A DNA stretch of 64,000 nt from an uncultured Lachnospiraceae bacterium (GTDB taxonomy: Bacteria > Bacillota > Clostridia > Lachnospirales > Lachnospiraceae), in contig CAMEIX010000005.1 of NCBI GenBank assembly GCA_945919075.1, forward strand, positions 1-64,000, given 5' to 3'. Numbering within the stretch: position 1 is the stretch's first letter; every line of letters starts with the position of its first letter. This document shows, in pieces, positions 25,500 to 35,212 of this stretch. The position numbers and the translations under genes are program-made. Under the pieces are notes generated by a model. That model saw nothing but the letters and a program-made list of their open reading frames with translations, had not been told where the DNA came from and ran no database searches.

Positions 25500-26165
25500 A
25501 TGTCAGAAAAGAAGACGTGTGAATATCAAACCGAAATACTGAATCGCAGAAAACTAATAAAGGCCATGGAAACCAGAATCTGGCAGATACTTGCAGGAGC
25601 CCTTGCAGTGGCCCTTCTCTTTGCCGGAATCACTTACATTATAAAGCACGTTATACCAAGAGAGAAGCAATACCAAAGCGAAAGCAGTATTTATGTGGAA
25701 TATGTGAAGGGTGAGAATGAGCCCGTGGGCTGGATCTGCTACACAGCGGAGGCATGGCATGTCTTTTTTGCATCCGATGATTTTACGGCAGATGTTTTGG
25801 AAAGAGTGGATGGTCTGACCGATGAGCAGTACCGAAAATGTCTGGAAGAACTGGATCTGGTGCTGGCAGACGGACGTGTCTTAAATCTGACTGTCATAGA
25901 TACGGATATGGCACGGGCAAAGGCAGTTAACGAAGCCATGTTATCTGCCATTGATGAGTTTGGCAAAACGCAGGACCGCATCGGCTTTACAAGAGTTTTG
26001 ATTGCTCCAAGAGAGGCAGAGCTGATTGTGCCAAAAGATCGGACTCTCCGTGCCGGTATTCTGGGCTTCATCGTAGGCCTTGCAGGCTTTGTTTTATGGA
26101 ATGTCTACCGTCTTTTAAGGAAGGATGAGATGTATTCACCATGTCCCATGGGGCAGAAGGAGTAA
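25500..26165 (+). CDS. Wzz/YveK-like chain-length determinant protein
   Basis: 221 residues with one membrane helix near each end (about 30-48 and 184-205) and a periplasmic-type domain between, the polysaccharide co-polymerase layout. The second helix starts with PKDRTLRAGILGFIVGLAG, similar to the proline-containing end of Wzz/CapA proteins. No tyrosine-kinase domain is attached and no separate kinase is seen in the window. I prefer ATG 25500 over GTG 25491, which is too close to the GAAAGG ribosome site. Confidence 0.75.
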   Translation: MSEKKTCEYQTEILNRRKLIKAMETRIWQILAGALAVALLFAGITYIIKHVIPREKQYQSESSIYVEYVKGENEPVGWICYTAEAWHVFFASDDFTADVLERVDGLTDEQYRKCLEELDLVLADGRVLNLTVIDTDMARAKAVNEAMLSAIDEFGKTQDRIGFTRVLIAPREAELIVPKDRTLRAGILGFIVGLAGFVLWNVYRLLRKDEMYSPCPMGQKE

Positions 26166-26168
26166 CCG

Positions 26169-26960
26169 ATGAAATTACAGGTGTTAGTCTCTGCCATGGA
26201 GGCGGATCCGAGAGAACTTGCAAATAAAATGAATCTGGCATCGGACGCGGTAATCATCGACCAGTGTGCTTACGAGGGAGAGGAAACCTTTGCACATAAG
26301 GGGCGAGAGATTATCTGTTGTCATTATGCGGAGCGGGGCGTGGGAAAAAGCAGAAACCATGGCATAGACAAAGCAGATAGAGATATCTGCTTATTTTCGG
26401 ATGAAGACATTGTATATGAAAAAGATTACGAAGAAAAAATCATACGGGAATTCGAACAGAATCCCAAGGCGGATATGATTGTTTTCAATATCGATGTGGA
26501 GGAAAACAGGAAAACTTACCATATTACGGATAGAAACCGGGTAAAATTCTATAACTGCGGACGATACGGTGCTGTAAGCTTTGCACTGCGCACCGGCAAA
26601 TTAAAAGAGTCCGGCGTGAGATTTTCCACACTTTTTGGCGGTGGGGCCAAATACTCTGCCGGGGAGGACAGTCTGTTCATAAAGGAGTTTATGGACAGGG
26701 GTTATCGGGTGTATACCGCACCGGTTACCATTGGCAGGGAGGAGGCAGGAGAATCCACCTGGTTTTCCGGCTACCATGCCAAATTCTTTTTTGACAGGGG
26801 TGTTTTATACCATTTCTTATACGGCTGTTTTGCAAAGCCGATGGCCCTGCGCTTTCTTCTGGCACATAAGGATAAAATGTGTACGGAAATAACAGTGAAG
26901 GAAGCCTATAAACGAATGAAACAAGGCATCAGGGAAGGGAAAAAGGAAAAAAGACAATGA
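26169..26960 (+). CDS. GT2-like glycosyltransferase
   Basis: 263 residues. A diverged GT-A domain has GVGKSRNHGIDKADRDICLF followed by the acidic metal site SDEDIVYE near residue 77, and GEDSLFIKEFMDRGYRV further on. The N-terminus (MKLQVLVSAMEADPRELANK) differs from typical GT2, fitting the subset of polysaccharide-locus transferases with a shortened nucleotide-binding start. It lies between the Wzz-like protein and an EpsG-like polymerase and overlaps the latter by four bases. Confidence 0.75.
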   Translation: MKLQVLVSAMEADPRELANKMNLASDAVIIDQCAYEGEETFAHKGREIICCHYAERGVGKSRNHGIDKADRDICLFSDEDIVYEKDYEEKIIREFEQNPKADMIVFNIDVEENRKTYHITDRNRVKFYNCGRYGAVSFALRTGKLKESGVRFSTLFGGGAKYSAGEDSLFIKEFMDRGYRVYTAPVTIGREEAGESTWFSGYHAKFFFDRGVLYHFLYGCFAKPMALRFLLAHKDKMCTEITVKEAYKRMKQGIREGKKEKRQ

Positions 26961-28039
26961 TTTTATATGTGGGGCTTACGCTCCTTACCTGCCTAATTGC
27001 ATATGGTGTGGACAGTGATGCCGTAAGATGCCCTGCGGGGGTATTGCGAAAAGAAGCCGAAAACAAAGTAAGAGTCACGGCCATCTTTACCCTGCTCTTT
27101 GTAGTTTCTGCCATCCGGGAAGCGGTGGGAAATGACTATGGAGAATATTTGCAGATTTTTGACAAAATTTCCGGAAATGTTCATGTTTCTACGGAAATCG
27201 GTTTCAATGCCGTTGTCCGTATCTGCCAGTACTTTTTTGGAACCGGTGAGGTGTCGGCGAGAATCATTCTGGGACTGTTTTCCTTTGGAACGGTCTATTT
27301 TCTGGTGAAGGCACTCTATGATCAAAGTACATGGTTTGTCATGAGTTTCTTTCTTCTCATGACCCAGGGATTTTATTTTAACAGTCTCAATACGGTACGT
27401 TACTATTTTGTGCTTGCAGTGGCACTATACAGTATGAAATATGCGCAGGAAAAGAAATGGATCAGATTTGTTCTCCTCATCCTGTTTGCAGCACTTTTCC
27501 ATAAGACGGTACTTTTGGTTCTGCCGGTATATTTCCTTGCGGGTCTTTCCTACAGGCTGTGGCATCTTATTCCGGTGGGGGTATTATGTCTGTCCGCAGT
27601 GTTGTTTCCGGAGTTTTACCGCACCATCCTTTTTAAGATTTATCCCTTTTATGAAAATTCGGCATATGACACCGGCGGTCTTTCCTATGTGAATATTCTG
27701 AAATGCCTGTGTGTGCTTATTCTTTCCATCCTGTACTACAGACAGGCCATAAAGGATGATAGGGTCAACCGGTTCTATTTTATGCTAAATATCGGAGCCC
27801 TGCTTATTTATTGCTTCGGCTCCTTTATTCCCGTAGTTTCCAGGGTGGCATTTTACTTAAGTATCAGCAATGTGTTCCTGATTGCGGGAATCCTGAAAAG
27901 GATTCCGGACAAGAAGCAGAAAATCTTCTTTACAGGTGCAGTGATACTGGCCTTTTCCCTATATTTTGCAGCTTTTTTATATAAGGCATACGATATCAAC
28001 ATCCGTCTTTTGCCTTACCACAGTTTTGTGTTTGAATAG
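26957..28039 (+). CDS. EpsG-like exopolysaccharide polymerase
   Basis: 360 residues with about ten membrane segments. Conserved-looking features of the EpsG family are the early loop SAIREAVGNDYGEYLQIF, the mid-protein FNSLNTVRYYFVLAVALY, and AALFHKTVLLVLPVYFL. EpsG-type proteins act like Wzy, joining lipid-linked repeat units outside the cell. ATGA overlap with the upstream gene. A second polymerase candidate of a different family lies at 50551. Confidence 0.82.
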   Translation: MILYVGLTLLTCLIAYGVDSDAVRCPAGVLRKEAENKVRVTAIFTLLFVVSAIREAVGNDYGEYLQIFDKISGNVHVSTEIGFNAVVRICQYFFGTGEVSARIILGLFSFGTVYFLVKALYDQSTWFVMSFFLLMTQGFYFNSLNTVRYYFVLAVALYSMKYAQEKKWIRFVLLILFAALFHKTVLLVLPVYFLAGLSYRLWHLIPVGVLCLSAVLFPEFYRTILFKIYPFYENSAYDTGGLSYVNILKCLCVLILSILYYRQAIKDDRVNRFYFMLNIGALLIYCFGSFIPVVSRVAFYLSISNVFLIAGILKRIPDKKQKIFFTGAVILAFSLYFAAFLYKAYDINIRLLPYHSFVFE

Positions 28040-28050
28040 AGAGGTTTTTC

Positions 28051-28839
28051 ATGAATCCACGCTTTTCCATATTGGTGGTTTGCTTAAACCCCGGTGAAAA
28101 ATTACAAGAAACTATAGACAGTGTGCTCTGCCAGACCTATACGGACTATGAAATAGTGGTAAAGGACGGAGGCAGCAGGGACGGCTCCGTAGAAGCCCTG
28201 AAAGAAAATGAAAAGATCCGGGTTCTGGTGGAGAAGGACAAGGGAATTTATGATGCCATGAATCAGGCAATTAGGGAAGCAAGAGGAGAGTACCTCCTGT
28301 TCTTGAACTGCGGGGATTCTTTCTATGAGAAAGAGGTTTTGAAAAAAACCGCTGCATTTCTGGACAGGGCCGCAGGAAAGGGTATCTACTACGGAGACAC
28401 CTTCTGCGAAAAAACAGGTCACATGGAATATGCCGCAAAAAAGATTACCCCCTTTGTCTGCTTTCGCAATATTCCCTGCCATCAGGCATGCTTTTACCAC
28501 AAATCCCTGTTTGTAAAGCACCCCTATGAGCCGGAATTTAAAATTCGTGCCGATTATGAACACTTTCTGTGGTGCTTTTTTGAAGAAAAGATACAGCCGG
28601 AATATCTGGGATTTGCGGTTGCCGGATATGAGGGGGATGGTTTCTCGGAGAATAAGAAGAACAGGGCATGGGATAAAAGGGAACATCGTATCATTACAAA
28701 AAGATACCTGTCTCCGATACAGCTTGTTTTATACAATGCATATCTTGTTATCACACTGGTACCGCTCAGACGGTTTATGGCAGAGAGCAAAGTATTTTCC
28801 GGCATTTATCAAAAAATAAAGGCGGTATTTCGGAAATGA
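28051..28839 (+). CDS. GT2 glycosyltransferase (WcaA/WcaE-like)
   Basis: 262 residues. It has the N-terminal FSILVVCLNPGEKLQETIDS, a nucleotide site around VVKDGGSRDGSVEAL, and the metal site FLNCGDSFYEKE near residue 90, where the Asp pair is reduced to C-G-D, as in the WcaE-like subgroup. It overlaps the next gene by four bases. Confidence 0.85.
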   Translation: MNPRFSILVVCLNPGEKLQETIDSVLCQTYTDYEIVVKDGGSRDGSVEALKENEKIRVLVEKDKGIYDAMNQAIREARGEYLLFLNCGDSFYEKEVLKKTAAFLDRAAGKGIYYGDTFCEKTGHMEYAAKKITPFVCFRNIPCHQACFYHKSLFVKHPYEPEFKIRADYEHFLWCFFEEKIQPEYLGFAVAGYEGDGFSENKKNRAWDKREHRIITKRYLSPIQLVLYNAYLVITLVPLRRFMAESKVFSGIYQKIKAVFRK

Positions 28840-30131
28840 AGATTTTGTGGCTGTGTAACATCATGTTACCAAAAATCGCAGAGTCCGAAGGGATGGAAGC
28901 CGGCAATAAAGAAGGCTGGCTCACCGGTCTTTCGGATGAGATCTTAAGACGGAAAGAACTGCATATGGAACTGGCGGTCTGTTTTCCTGTAGGGAAAGAA
29001 TGCCTTCCTGAAAACGGTATTTTAAAAGGAACCTGTGAAGGCCTGTCCTATTATGGCTTCTATGAAGATGTTGCCAATGCGGAAATTTATGATTCCCGGA
29101 TAGAAGAAATTCTTCGAAAGATTATAGAAGAAGTAAAACCGGACATGGTTCATATTTTTGGTACGGAATATCCCCATACCCTTGCCATGACAAGAGTCTT
29201 TCCGGATAAGGACAAAATCTTAATTGGTCTGCAGGGCATTTGCGGGGAATGCGGAAAGGCCTATATGGCGGATCTGCCAGAGAAGATTCAGAACCGGTAT
29301 CTATTCCGGGATTTGGTAAAAAGGGACAATATCCGCATACAACAGAAGAAATTCTTACTGCGGGGAAAAAACGAAGAAGAAGCATTAAAGCTGGCCGGTC
29401 ATATTGCAGGCCGGACCGAGTGGGATAAAGAGATTGCCGTTAAGATAAATCCGGACGCAACCTATCATGTGTTAAGGGAAACCTTGCGGGCTCCTTTTTA
29501 TGACAAGGAATGGAATCCGGAAGAGATAGAAAAACACAGTATTTTTCTAAGTCAGGGAGATTATCCGCTAAAGGGATTGCATTATCTTTTGTGGGCACTC
29601 CCCGAACTTCTGACAAAATATCCGGACACAAAGGTTTATGTGGCCGGTAACATCATTACAAATTATAAGACACTGATGCAGAAGATTAAGATTGGTTCCT
29701 ACGGCAAATATTGCCTGGATCTGATTCGAAAAGGAAAACTGGAAGAAAGAATTGTCTTTTTGGGAAAACTGTCTGCTCTTCAAATGCGGGAAAGGTACCT
29801 AAAGAGCCATGTTTTCTTATGTCCGTCCTCTTTGGAAAATTCTCCCAATTCGGTGGGAGAGGCCATGTTACTTGGGATGCCCGTGGTTAGCAGCAACGTG
29901 GGCGGTGTTCCCAGCCTTTTGGAGGACGGGAAAGAGGGACTGCTTTATCCGGCAGGGGATACCAAAGCCATGATACAAGCCATTGATATTCTGTTTTCGG
30001 ATGAGGAGAAGGCCCTTAGACTGGGCAGGGCAGCCAGAGAACGTGCTAAAGTTACCCACAACGGGGACGCCAATTTGAAAGCACTGATGCAGATTTATGA
30101 GCAGATCGTAAATGGAAGGAAACCGACATGA
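28836..30131 (+). CDS. GT4-family glycosyltransferase
   Basis: 431 residues of GT-B fold. The N-terminal domain opens with MKILWLCNIMLPKIAE. The C-terminal domain has SQGDYPLKGLHYLLWALPEL and the donor-binding E(x)7E region SLENSPNSVGEAMLLGMPVV near residue 330. The retaining EX7E motif supports GT4. It sits in a run of overlapping transferase genes (four-base overlaps on both sides), indicating tight co-translation. Confidence 0.85.
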   Translation: MKILWLCNIMLPKIAESEGMEAGNKEGWLTGLSDEILRRKELHMELAVCFPVGKECLPENGILKGTCEGLSYYGFYEDVANAEIYDSRIEEILRKIIEEVKPDMVHIFGTEYPHTLAMTRVFPDKDKILIGLQGICGECGKAYMADLPEKIQNRYLFRDLVKRDNIRIQQKKFLLRGKNEEEALKLAGHIAGRTEWDKEIAVKINPDATYHVLRETLRAPFYDKEWNPEEIEKHSIFLSQGDYPLKGLHYLLWALPELLTKYPDTKVYVAGNIITNYKTLMQKIKIGSYGKYCLDLIRKGKLEERIVFLGKLSALQMRERYLKSHVFLCPSSLENSPNSVGEAMLLGMPVVSSNVGGVPSLLEDGKEGLLYPAGDTKAMIQAIDILFSDEEKALRLGRAARERAKVTHNGDANLKALMQIYEQIVNGRKPT

Positions 30132-31321
30132 AAGTAACTTTTGTATCCAATTACATCAATCATCATCAGATTCCGTTCTGCGATGCCATGTATGCCGGGA
30201 ACAGGGACTTTTCCTTTGTTCAGACCGAGCCCATGGAAGAGGAACGGATCAAGATGGGCTGGGGTGCGGACAGAGAGAGCCTTGCATATCTGCATCTTTT
30301 TTATGAGGAAGAAGCCTTCTGTCGCAAACTCATTGAGGAAAGTGATGTGGTTCTTTTTGGCGGCGTGGATGAAGAGTCCTATATAGAAAAGCGCCTTAGG
30401 GATAAAAAGCCGGTGGTCCGTTTAAGCGAACGTATCTATAAAAGCGGGCAGTGGAAGATGATTTCACCAAGAGGACTTATACAGAAATATAAGGACCATA
30501 CCTGTCACCGCAAGGACCCGGTTTATCTGTTATGCTGTGGGGCTTATGTGGCAAGTGACTTTCATCTTGTCAGAGCCTACCCGGAAAAGATGTTCAAATG
30601 GGGCTATTTTCCGGAGTGCAAGGAACAGGACATAGAAGCACTGCTTGCCGCAAAAAGGGCACGCAGGGAAGCCGAGGGAAGGGTAACCTTGATCTGGGCC
30701 GGGCGATTCATTGACTGGAAGCACCCCGAATTTGCCATTCTGGCCGGGGAGCGCCTTAAAAAGGACGGAATTGATTTCAAGATTACCATGGTGGGAGGGG
30801 GTGCCATGGAGGAAGCCCTCAAAACCATGGTGAAAGAAAAGAAACTCTCCGATAAAGTGGAATTCGTAGGATTTAAGAAGCCGGAAGAAGTAAGAAGGTA
30901 TATGGAAAACAGCGACATTCATCTCTTCACCAGCGATTATATGGAGGGGTGGGGAGCGGTCCTTAACGAATCCATGAACAGCGGATGCGCACCCGTCTGC
31001 GACTGCGGACCGGGAGCCGTTCCTTTCCTGTATGAGGGGGACAATATGTGCATCTATCCCTGCAGGAATTTCGAGAAATTTTATGAAGAGCTTACAAATC
31101 TGATACAAAATCCGGATAGGATGGAAAAGATGGGGCACAGTGCCTATTTCACCATTCATGACAGATGGAATGCCAAAGTGGCCGCCGAAAGACTGCAAGG
31201 TTTTCTGGAAGGTCTTATGAAAGGCAGTATCCTTTCGCAGAAGCAGGGAATTTTAAGTCCGGCGGAAGTGATTGCACCCGGTAAAATGTACCGCTATCTG
31301 CAGAATAAATCCAAGATGTGA
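30128..31321 (+). CDS. GT4-like glycosyltransferase
   Basis: 397 residues, GT-B. It has VTFVSNYINHHQIPFCDAMY at the N-terminus, RVTLIWAGRFIDWKHPEFAI near residue 180, and a donor site GWGAVLNESMNSGCAPV near 278, where the E of the EX7E motif is kept as NES. The start overlaps the preceding stop (ATGA). Specificity unknown. Confidence 0.82.
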   Translation: MKVTFVSNYINHHQIPFCDAMYAGNRDFSFVQTEPMEEERIKMGWGADRESLAYLHLFYEEEAFCRKLIEESDVVLFGGVDEESYIEKRLRDKKPVVRLSERIYKSGQWKMISPRGLIQKYKDHTCHRKDPVYLLCCGAYVASDFHLVRAYPEKMFKWGYFPECKEQDIEALLAAKRARREAEGRVTLIWAGRFIDWKHPEFAILAGERLKKDGIDFKITMVGGGAMEEALKTMVKEKKLSDKVEFVGFKKPEEVRRYMENSDIHLFTSDYMEGWGAVLNESMNSGCAPVCDCGPGAVPFLYEGDNMCIYPCRNFEKFYEELTNLIQNPDRMEKMGHSAYFTIHDRWNAKVAAERLQGFLEGLMKGSILSQKQGILSPAEVIAPGKMYRYLQNKSKM

Positions 31322-31349
31322 CCGGAATCAGTAAAACAGGAGCACAATA

Positions 31350-32414
31350 ATGAAAGACCGTATTTATGTGTGCCATACGTATTATCATGTGTACGTAACG
31401 TTTCTAAAAGAATTTGCCCTCCCGAAGGAAAAGCAGGGAGGGGCAACGGTGGTATTAAGCAAAATGTCCACCGATTTTGAATCCTTAAAGGAGCGGCTTT
31501 TGGCACTGCATTATTTTGAAGATGTGATAGAGTTTGATGAAAAGCGTTTCACCGAGTTTGAAGAACTGGTGGAGCTTCATAAGGACCGCGGAAATATTCT
31601 AAAAAATATGCCCGCGCGTATCAAATTTACCAGACGGTATGCCCAGTTGGAAGAACCTTTCGTACCGGTGGACTTTAAGCAATACAAAGAAGTGTATGTT
31701 TTCTGTGATTCGGACCCTATCGGGTATTACCTGAATTACAAACACATTCCATACCATGCCCTGGAGGATGGGTATAACTGTTTAAAATTATTTGATGCCG
31801 CCAGGGTGGACAATCGGGGAAGTTTCCGAATCAAAGCGTTTTTAGCCTCCTTAAACCTGATTTTCATCCAGAACGGTTATTCCAAATATTGCATCGACAT
31901 GGAAGTGAATGACCGAAGCTGTTTACAATATGATTACAAAAAATATAAAGAGGTACCCAGAAAACCGTTGGAGGAGCAGCTCTTACCGGAAGAGAAGCGG
32001 ATGATTGTGGATGCATTTTTAGAGAATGCGGACGAACTAAGAGAAGCCCTGTCCGGTGGTGAAAAGAAGGTAATTCTGTTAACCGAGAAAATCTGTACGG
32101 ATGAAGTTCGCGTGAGACTGGTAAAGGATATGATTCAAAAAGAGGCCGGGGATGCCAGGGTTTTCATCAAGCCCCATCCCATGGATCCCATAGATTATGA
32201 AAAACAGATTGAGGGCGTGACCATGATTCGGGGGAGATTTCCCTTAGAGGTTCTGAAGTACGTGGATGGGATTCACTTTGACAAGGCGGTGACTGTTCTG
32301 ACACAGGCCATAGCCGGAATGGATTATGCTGATGAGAAGGTATTCCTGGGGCCGTCCTTTCTCGATGCCTATGAGGAAAAAGAAAAGCACAGTTACAATG
32401 CGGTGCTTTCGTAA
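31350..32414 (+). CDS. GT52-like candidate sialyl/nonulosonyl transferase
   Basis: 354 residues. The N-terminus YVCHTYYHVYVTFL resembles the CHTPxH start of GT52 lipooligosaccharide sialyltransferases. Two motifs shared by bacterial GT-B sialyltransferase families (GT38/52/80) are present in order: the (D/E)(D/E)G motif as EDG at residues 139-141 and the HP motif within IKPHPMDP (His276-Pro277). In those families the acid in the first motif is the general base and the His binds CMP. The CMP-pseudaminate synthetase gene lies 2.8 kb downstream, so a transferase for a CMP-activated nonulosonic acid is expected nearby. The family call is by motif only. Confidence 0.55.
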   Translation: MKDRIYVCHTYYHVYVTFLKEFALPKEKQGGATVVLSKMSTDFESLKERLLALHYFEDVIEFDEKRFTEFEELVELHKDRGNILKNMPARIKFTRRYAQLEEPFVPVDFKQYKEVYVFCDSDPIGYYLNYKHIPYHALEDGYNCLKLFDAARVDNRGSFRIKAFLASLNLIFIQNGYSKYCIDMEVNDRSCLQYDYKKYKEVPRKPLEEQLLPEEKRMIVDAFLENADELREALSGGEKKVILLTEKICTDEVRVRLVKDMIQKEAGDARVFIKPHPMDPIDYEKQIEGVTMIRGRFPLEVLKYVDGIHFDKAVTVLTQAIAGMDYADEKVFLGPSFLDAYEEKEKHSYNAVLS

Positions 32415-32439
32415 GACAATAAACAGGAGACAGTAAAAT

Positions 32440-34185
32440 ATGGATATCGTTAAAAAATTGCGGATTCTTTTGGACAGAAAACAAAAAATTGCCATGGTGG
32501 GGTTAGTGATTCTCATGGTATTCGGCGCAGTGTTAGAGACCTGCAGTATTGGTTTTTTAATCCCTGTATTATCCGCAATTCTGGACATGGATTCTTTGAT
32601 GAAAATAGAGATTGTACAGAAGGTCTATGATTTCTTCGGAATGAAGAGTACCACGGATTTTGTCATCCTGATGCTTGCGGTCCTAATCATCCTCTTTGTC
32701 GTAAAAAATATATTTTTGCAGGTCCAGCATGTCATCCAGTACCGTTTTGTCTATCGTAACCAGTACAAAATGGCACGCAAAATGATGATTAATTACATGA
32801 AACGACCTTATGAATTTTATTTAAATGCGGACACTGCCGTAGTACAGAGAAACATTACCAGTGACATCATCAATATGTACGCGCTGATTTTGAACGTCCT
32901 GCAGCTTTTATCCGAGGTCTTTGTATTTCTGTTTTTAGTGGTGGCGACCATGATCCTGCAGCCGGTTATGACTCTGGTGCTCATTGTGGTGTTAGGAGTC
33001 TGCCTGTTGTTTGTCAAGGCCCTGTTTAAGCCTGTTATGTCCAAATCCGGTAAGGAAAACAGAGAAAATTACAGCGGACTCTTAAAATGGATCCAACAGG
33101 CCGTTATGGGAATCAAAGAGATTAAAATTGGCAACAGGGAATCCTATTTTGTAAAGGAATATGTGAATTGTAACGGGGCTTATATCGGGGCACTTCAGAA
33201 ATACAGTATTTATAAAAATATCCCCAGACTTTTAATTGAAACCGTCTGCGTTGCCGGAATGTTAGGGTATCTCATTGTGATGGTTTCCATGGGCAACAGC
33301 ATTCAGAGTATGGTTCCTCTTCTCGGAGCCTTTGGTCTGGCGGTTATACGGCTTATGCCCAGCGCCAACCGAATCAGCAATTACCTGACAGATATCGCCT
33401 ATTTTAAGCCCTTCTTAATGGGTATCAGCGACAATCTGAAAGAGGAACTGGCGGATGAAAGAATGAAAATGGACAGCCTGGAGAAGGTTTCGGAAAAGCT
33501 TACCATCCGGGACAAGGTTTCGCTTAAAGATATTACTTACGCTTATCCCAATACCGATGTCCTGATTTTTGACCATGCGGATATGGATATCAAAATTGGC
33601 GATGCGGTGGGGATTGTAGGTTCTTCCGGTGCCGGAAAATCCACGATTGTAGATATTCTTTTGGGACTTCTAAAGCTGAAGGGAGGGCGCATCCTGGCGG
33701 ATGGAAAGGATGTTTTAGCCCCGGAAAATTACAGACAGTGGTTAAATAATGTGGGCTATATTCCCCAGCAGATTTTTATGTTGGATTCCACCATTCGCAA
33801 AAATGTGGCCTTCGGTATTCCCGAGGAGGAAGTGAATGAAGAGAGAATCTGGGAAGTATTGAAAGAAGCCCAGTTGGATGAATTCGTAAAGGGTCTTCCC
33901 GAGGGACTTCAAACCGGTATCGGTGAAAGAGGAATCCGGCTTTCCGGCGGACAAAGACAGCGTATCGGTATTGCGAGAGCCCTGTATGACGACCCGGAAA
34001 TTCTGATTCTGGATGAGGCTACTTCCGCGCTGGATAACGATACGGAAGCTGCCATTATGGAAGCCATTAACCGTCTGCATGGAAAGAAGACCCTGATTAT
34101 TATCGCACACAGATTACAGACCATTGAAAACTGTGAAGTAGTTTATCGTGTGGAAAACGGAAAGGTGATAAAAGAACGCGGATAA
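32440..34185 (+). CDS. ABC exporter, PglK/MsbA-like lipid-linked oligosaccharide flippase
   Basis: 581 residues: six membrane helices (about 15-310) fused to one nucleotide-binding domain, a homodimeric half-transporter. Visible are Walker A VGSSGAGKST near residue 394, Q-loop YIPQQIFML, signature LSGGQRQRIG near 501, and Walker B ILILDEATSALD near 525. It lies among glycosyltransferases, and no Wzx-type flippase is seen in the window, so it is the best candidate for flipping undecaprenyl-linked glycans, as PglK does in Campylobacter. Substrate is inferred from context. Confidence 0.8.
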   Translation: MDIVKKLRILLDRKQKIAMVGLVILMVFGAVLETCSIGFLIPVLSAILDMDSLMKIEIVQKVYDFFGMKSTTDFVILMLAVLIILFVVKNIFLQVQHVIQYRFVYRNQYKMARKMMINYMKRPYEFYLNADTAVVQRNITSDIINMYALILNVLQLLSEVFVFLFLVVATMILQPVMTLVLIVVLGVCLLFVKALFKPVMSKSGKENRENYSGLLKWIQQAVMGIKEIKIGNRESYFVKEYVNCNGAYIGALQKYSIYKNIPRLLIETVCVAGMLGYLIVMVSMGNSIQSMVPLLGAFGLAVIRLMPSANRISNYLTDIAYFKPFLMGISDNLKEELADERMKMDSLEKVSEKLTIRDKVSLKDITYAYPNTDVLIFDHADMDIKIGDAVGIVGSSGAGKSTIVDILLGLLKLKGGRILADGKDVLAPENYRQWLNNVGYIPQQIFMLDSTIRKNVAFGIPEEEVNEERIWEVLKEAQLDEFVKGLPEGLQTGIGERGIRLSGGQRQRIGIARALYDDPEILILDEATSALDNDTEAAIMEAINRLHGKKTLIIIAHRLQTIENCEVVYRVENGKVIKERG

Positions 34186-34186
34186 T

Positions 34187-35212
34187 ATGAAACTGAGTAT
34201 TGTGGTGCCTGTTTATAACATGGCCGGAGAAGGAAAATTAGAATATTGTATTCGTTCCCTCTTTTGCCAGACGGTGGATGATTATGAGATCATTGCGGTG
34301 GATGATGCGTCCACGGATGATTCCCTGGCGGTATTAAAACGGCTGCAGAAAGAACAGCCGGATAAATTAAAGGTTATCGCATCGGATAGAAACCGTCATC
34401 AGGGCGGTGCCAGGAACATTGGGATTAAGGCCGCTTCCGGGACCTATCTTGGGATGATGGACAGTGATGACTGGGCCGCTCCCGATATGTTTGAAAAACT
34501 GCTTAGAAAGGCAGAGGAAACCGGTGCGGATGTAGTAGGCTGTGACTTTAGTCTGGTGCATGAACATACCATGGAAGTGGGGAAAATCATTCCTCTGAAT
34601 AAGGGAAACCAGACCGGTGAACTGACCGGGGAGAAAAAGAGAAATATCATTCTGGATCCGGGCAGTATGGTGGTGAAGATCTGGCGCAGGCAGATGATTG
34701 CAGAGCATGATTTGTGGTTCCCGGAGGATATTTTTTATGAGGACAACTGCATGGCAAGCCTCTGGCTTCTCCACTGCCGGCACTTTGAGAAGGTAAATGA
34801 GCCCCTGTATTATTATTACCAGCATGAAAACTCAACGATCCATTACGTCTCAGCCGGAAAATGCGATGACCGGGTAAGGGCCATGGAACTGATGTTAGAA
34901 AAGAGCAGGCAGTACGGCTTCTACGAAGAGTATCCGGATGAATTTGCATTTAAGTACATTGAACTTGCCTTTGTAAATACCCTGTTTAGTTGCATGGGCG
35001 GCAAAATGAAGGGGAAATATACCTATGTGAAAAGCCTTTTAAAGCGCGTAAATGCGACTATGCAGGACTTTGACAAAAATCCCTATTACCGGGAAAAAAT
35101 CGGTGCGGAGGAACAAAAACTTATTCGCATTCTGAAAAAGTCCGGGCTGTTGTTTTTTGCCTATTATAACCTGCTTAAGACCTACCGGAGTATCAAAAAG
35201 AGGAGAAAGTAA
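34187..35212 (+). CDS. GT2 glycosyltransferase
   Basis: 341 residues, GT-A. It has LSIVVPVYNMAGEGKLEYCI, VDDASTDDSLAV near residue 38, metal site MDSDDWAAPDM near 90, and ENSTIHYV further on, the usual late motif of bacterial GT2 enzymes. It starts one base after the ABC transporter stop and its own stop abuts the TTG start of pseF. Confidence 0.88.
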   Translation: MKLSIVVPVYNMAGEGKLEYCIRSLFCQTVDDYEIIAVDDASTDDSLAVLKRLQKEQPDKLKVIASDRNRHQGGARNIGIKAASGTYLGMMDSDDWAAPDMFEKLLRKAEETGADVVGCDFSLVHEHTMEVGKIIPLNKGNQTGELTGEKKRNIILDPGSMVVKIWRRQMIAEHDLWFPEDIFYEDNCMASLWLLHCRHFEKVNEPLYYYYQHENSTIHYVSAGKCDDRVRAMELMLEKSRQYGFYEEYPDEFAFKYIELAFVNTLFSCMGGKMKGKYTYVKSLLKRVNATMQDFDKNPYYREKIGAEEQKLIRILKKSGLLFFAYYNLLKTYRSIKKRRK

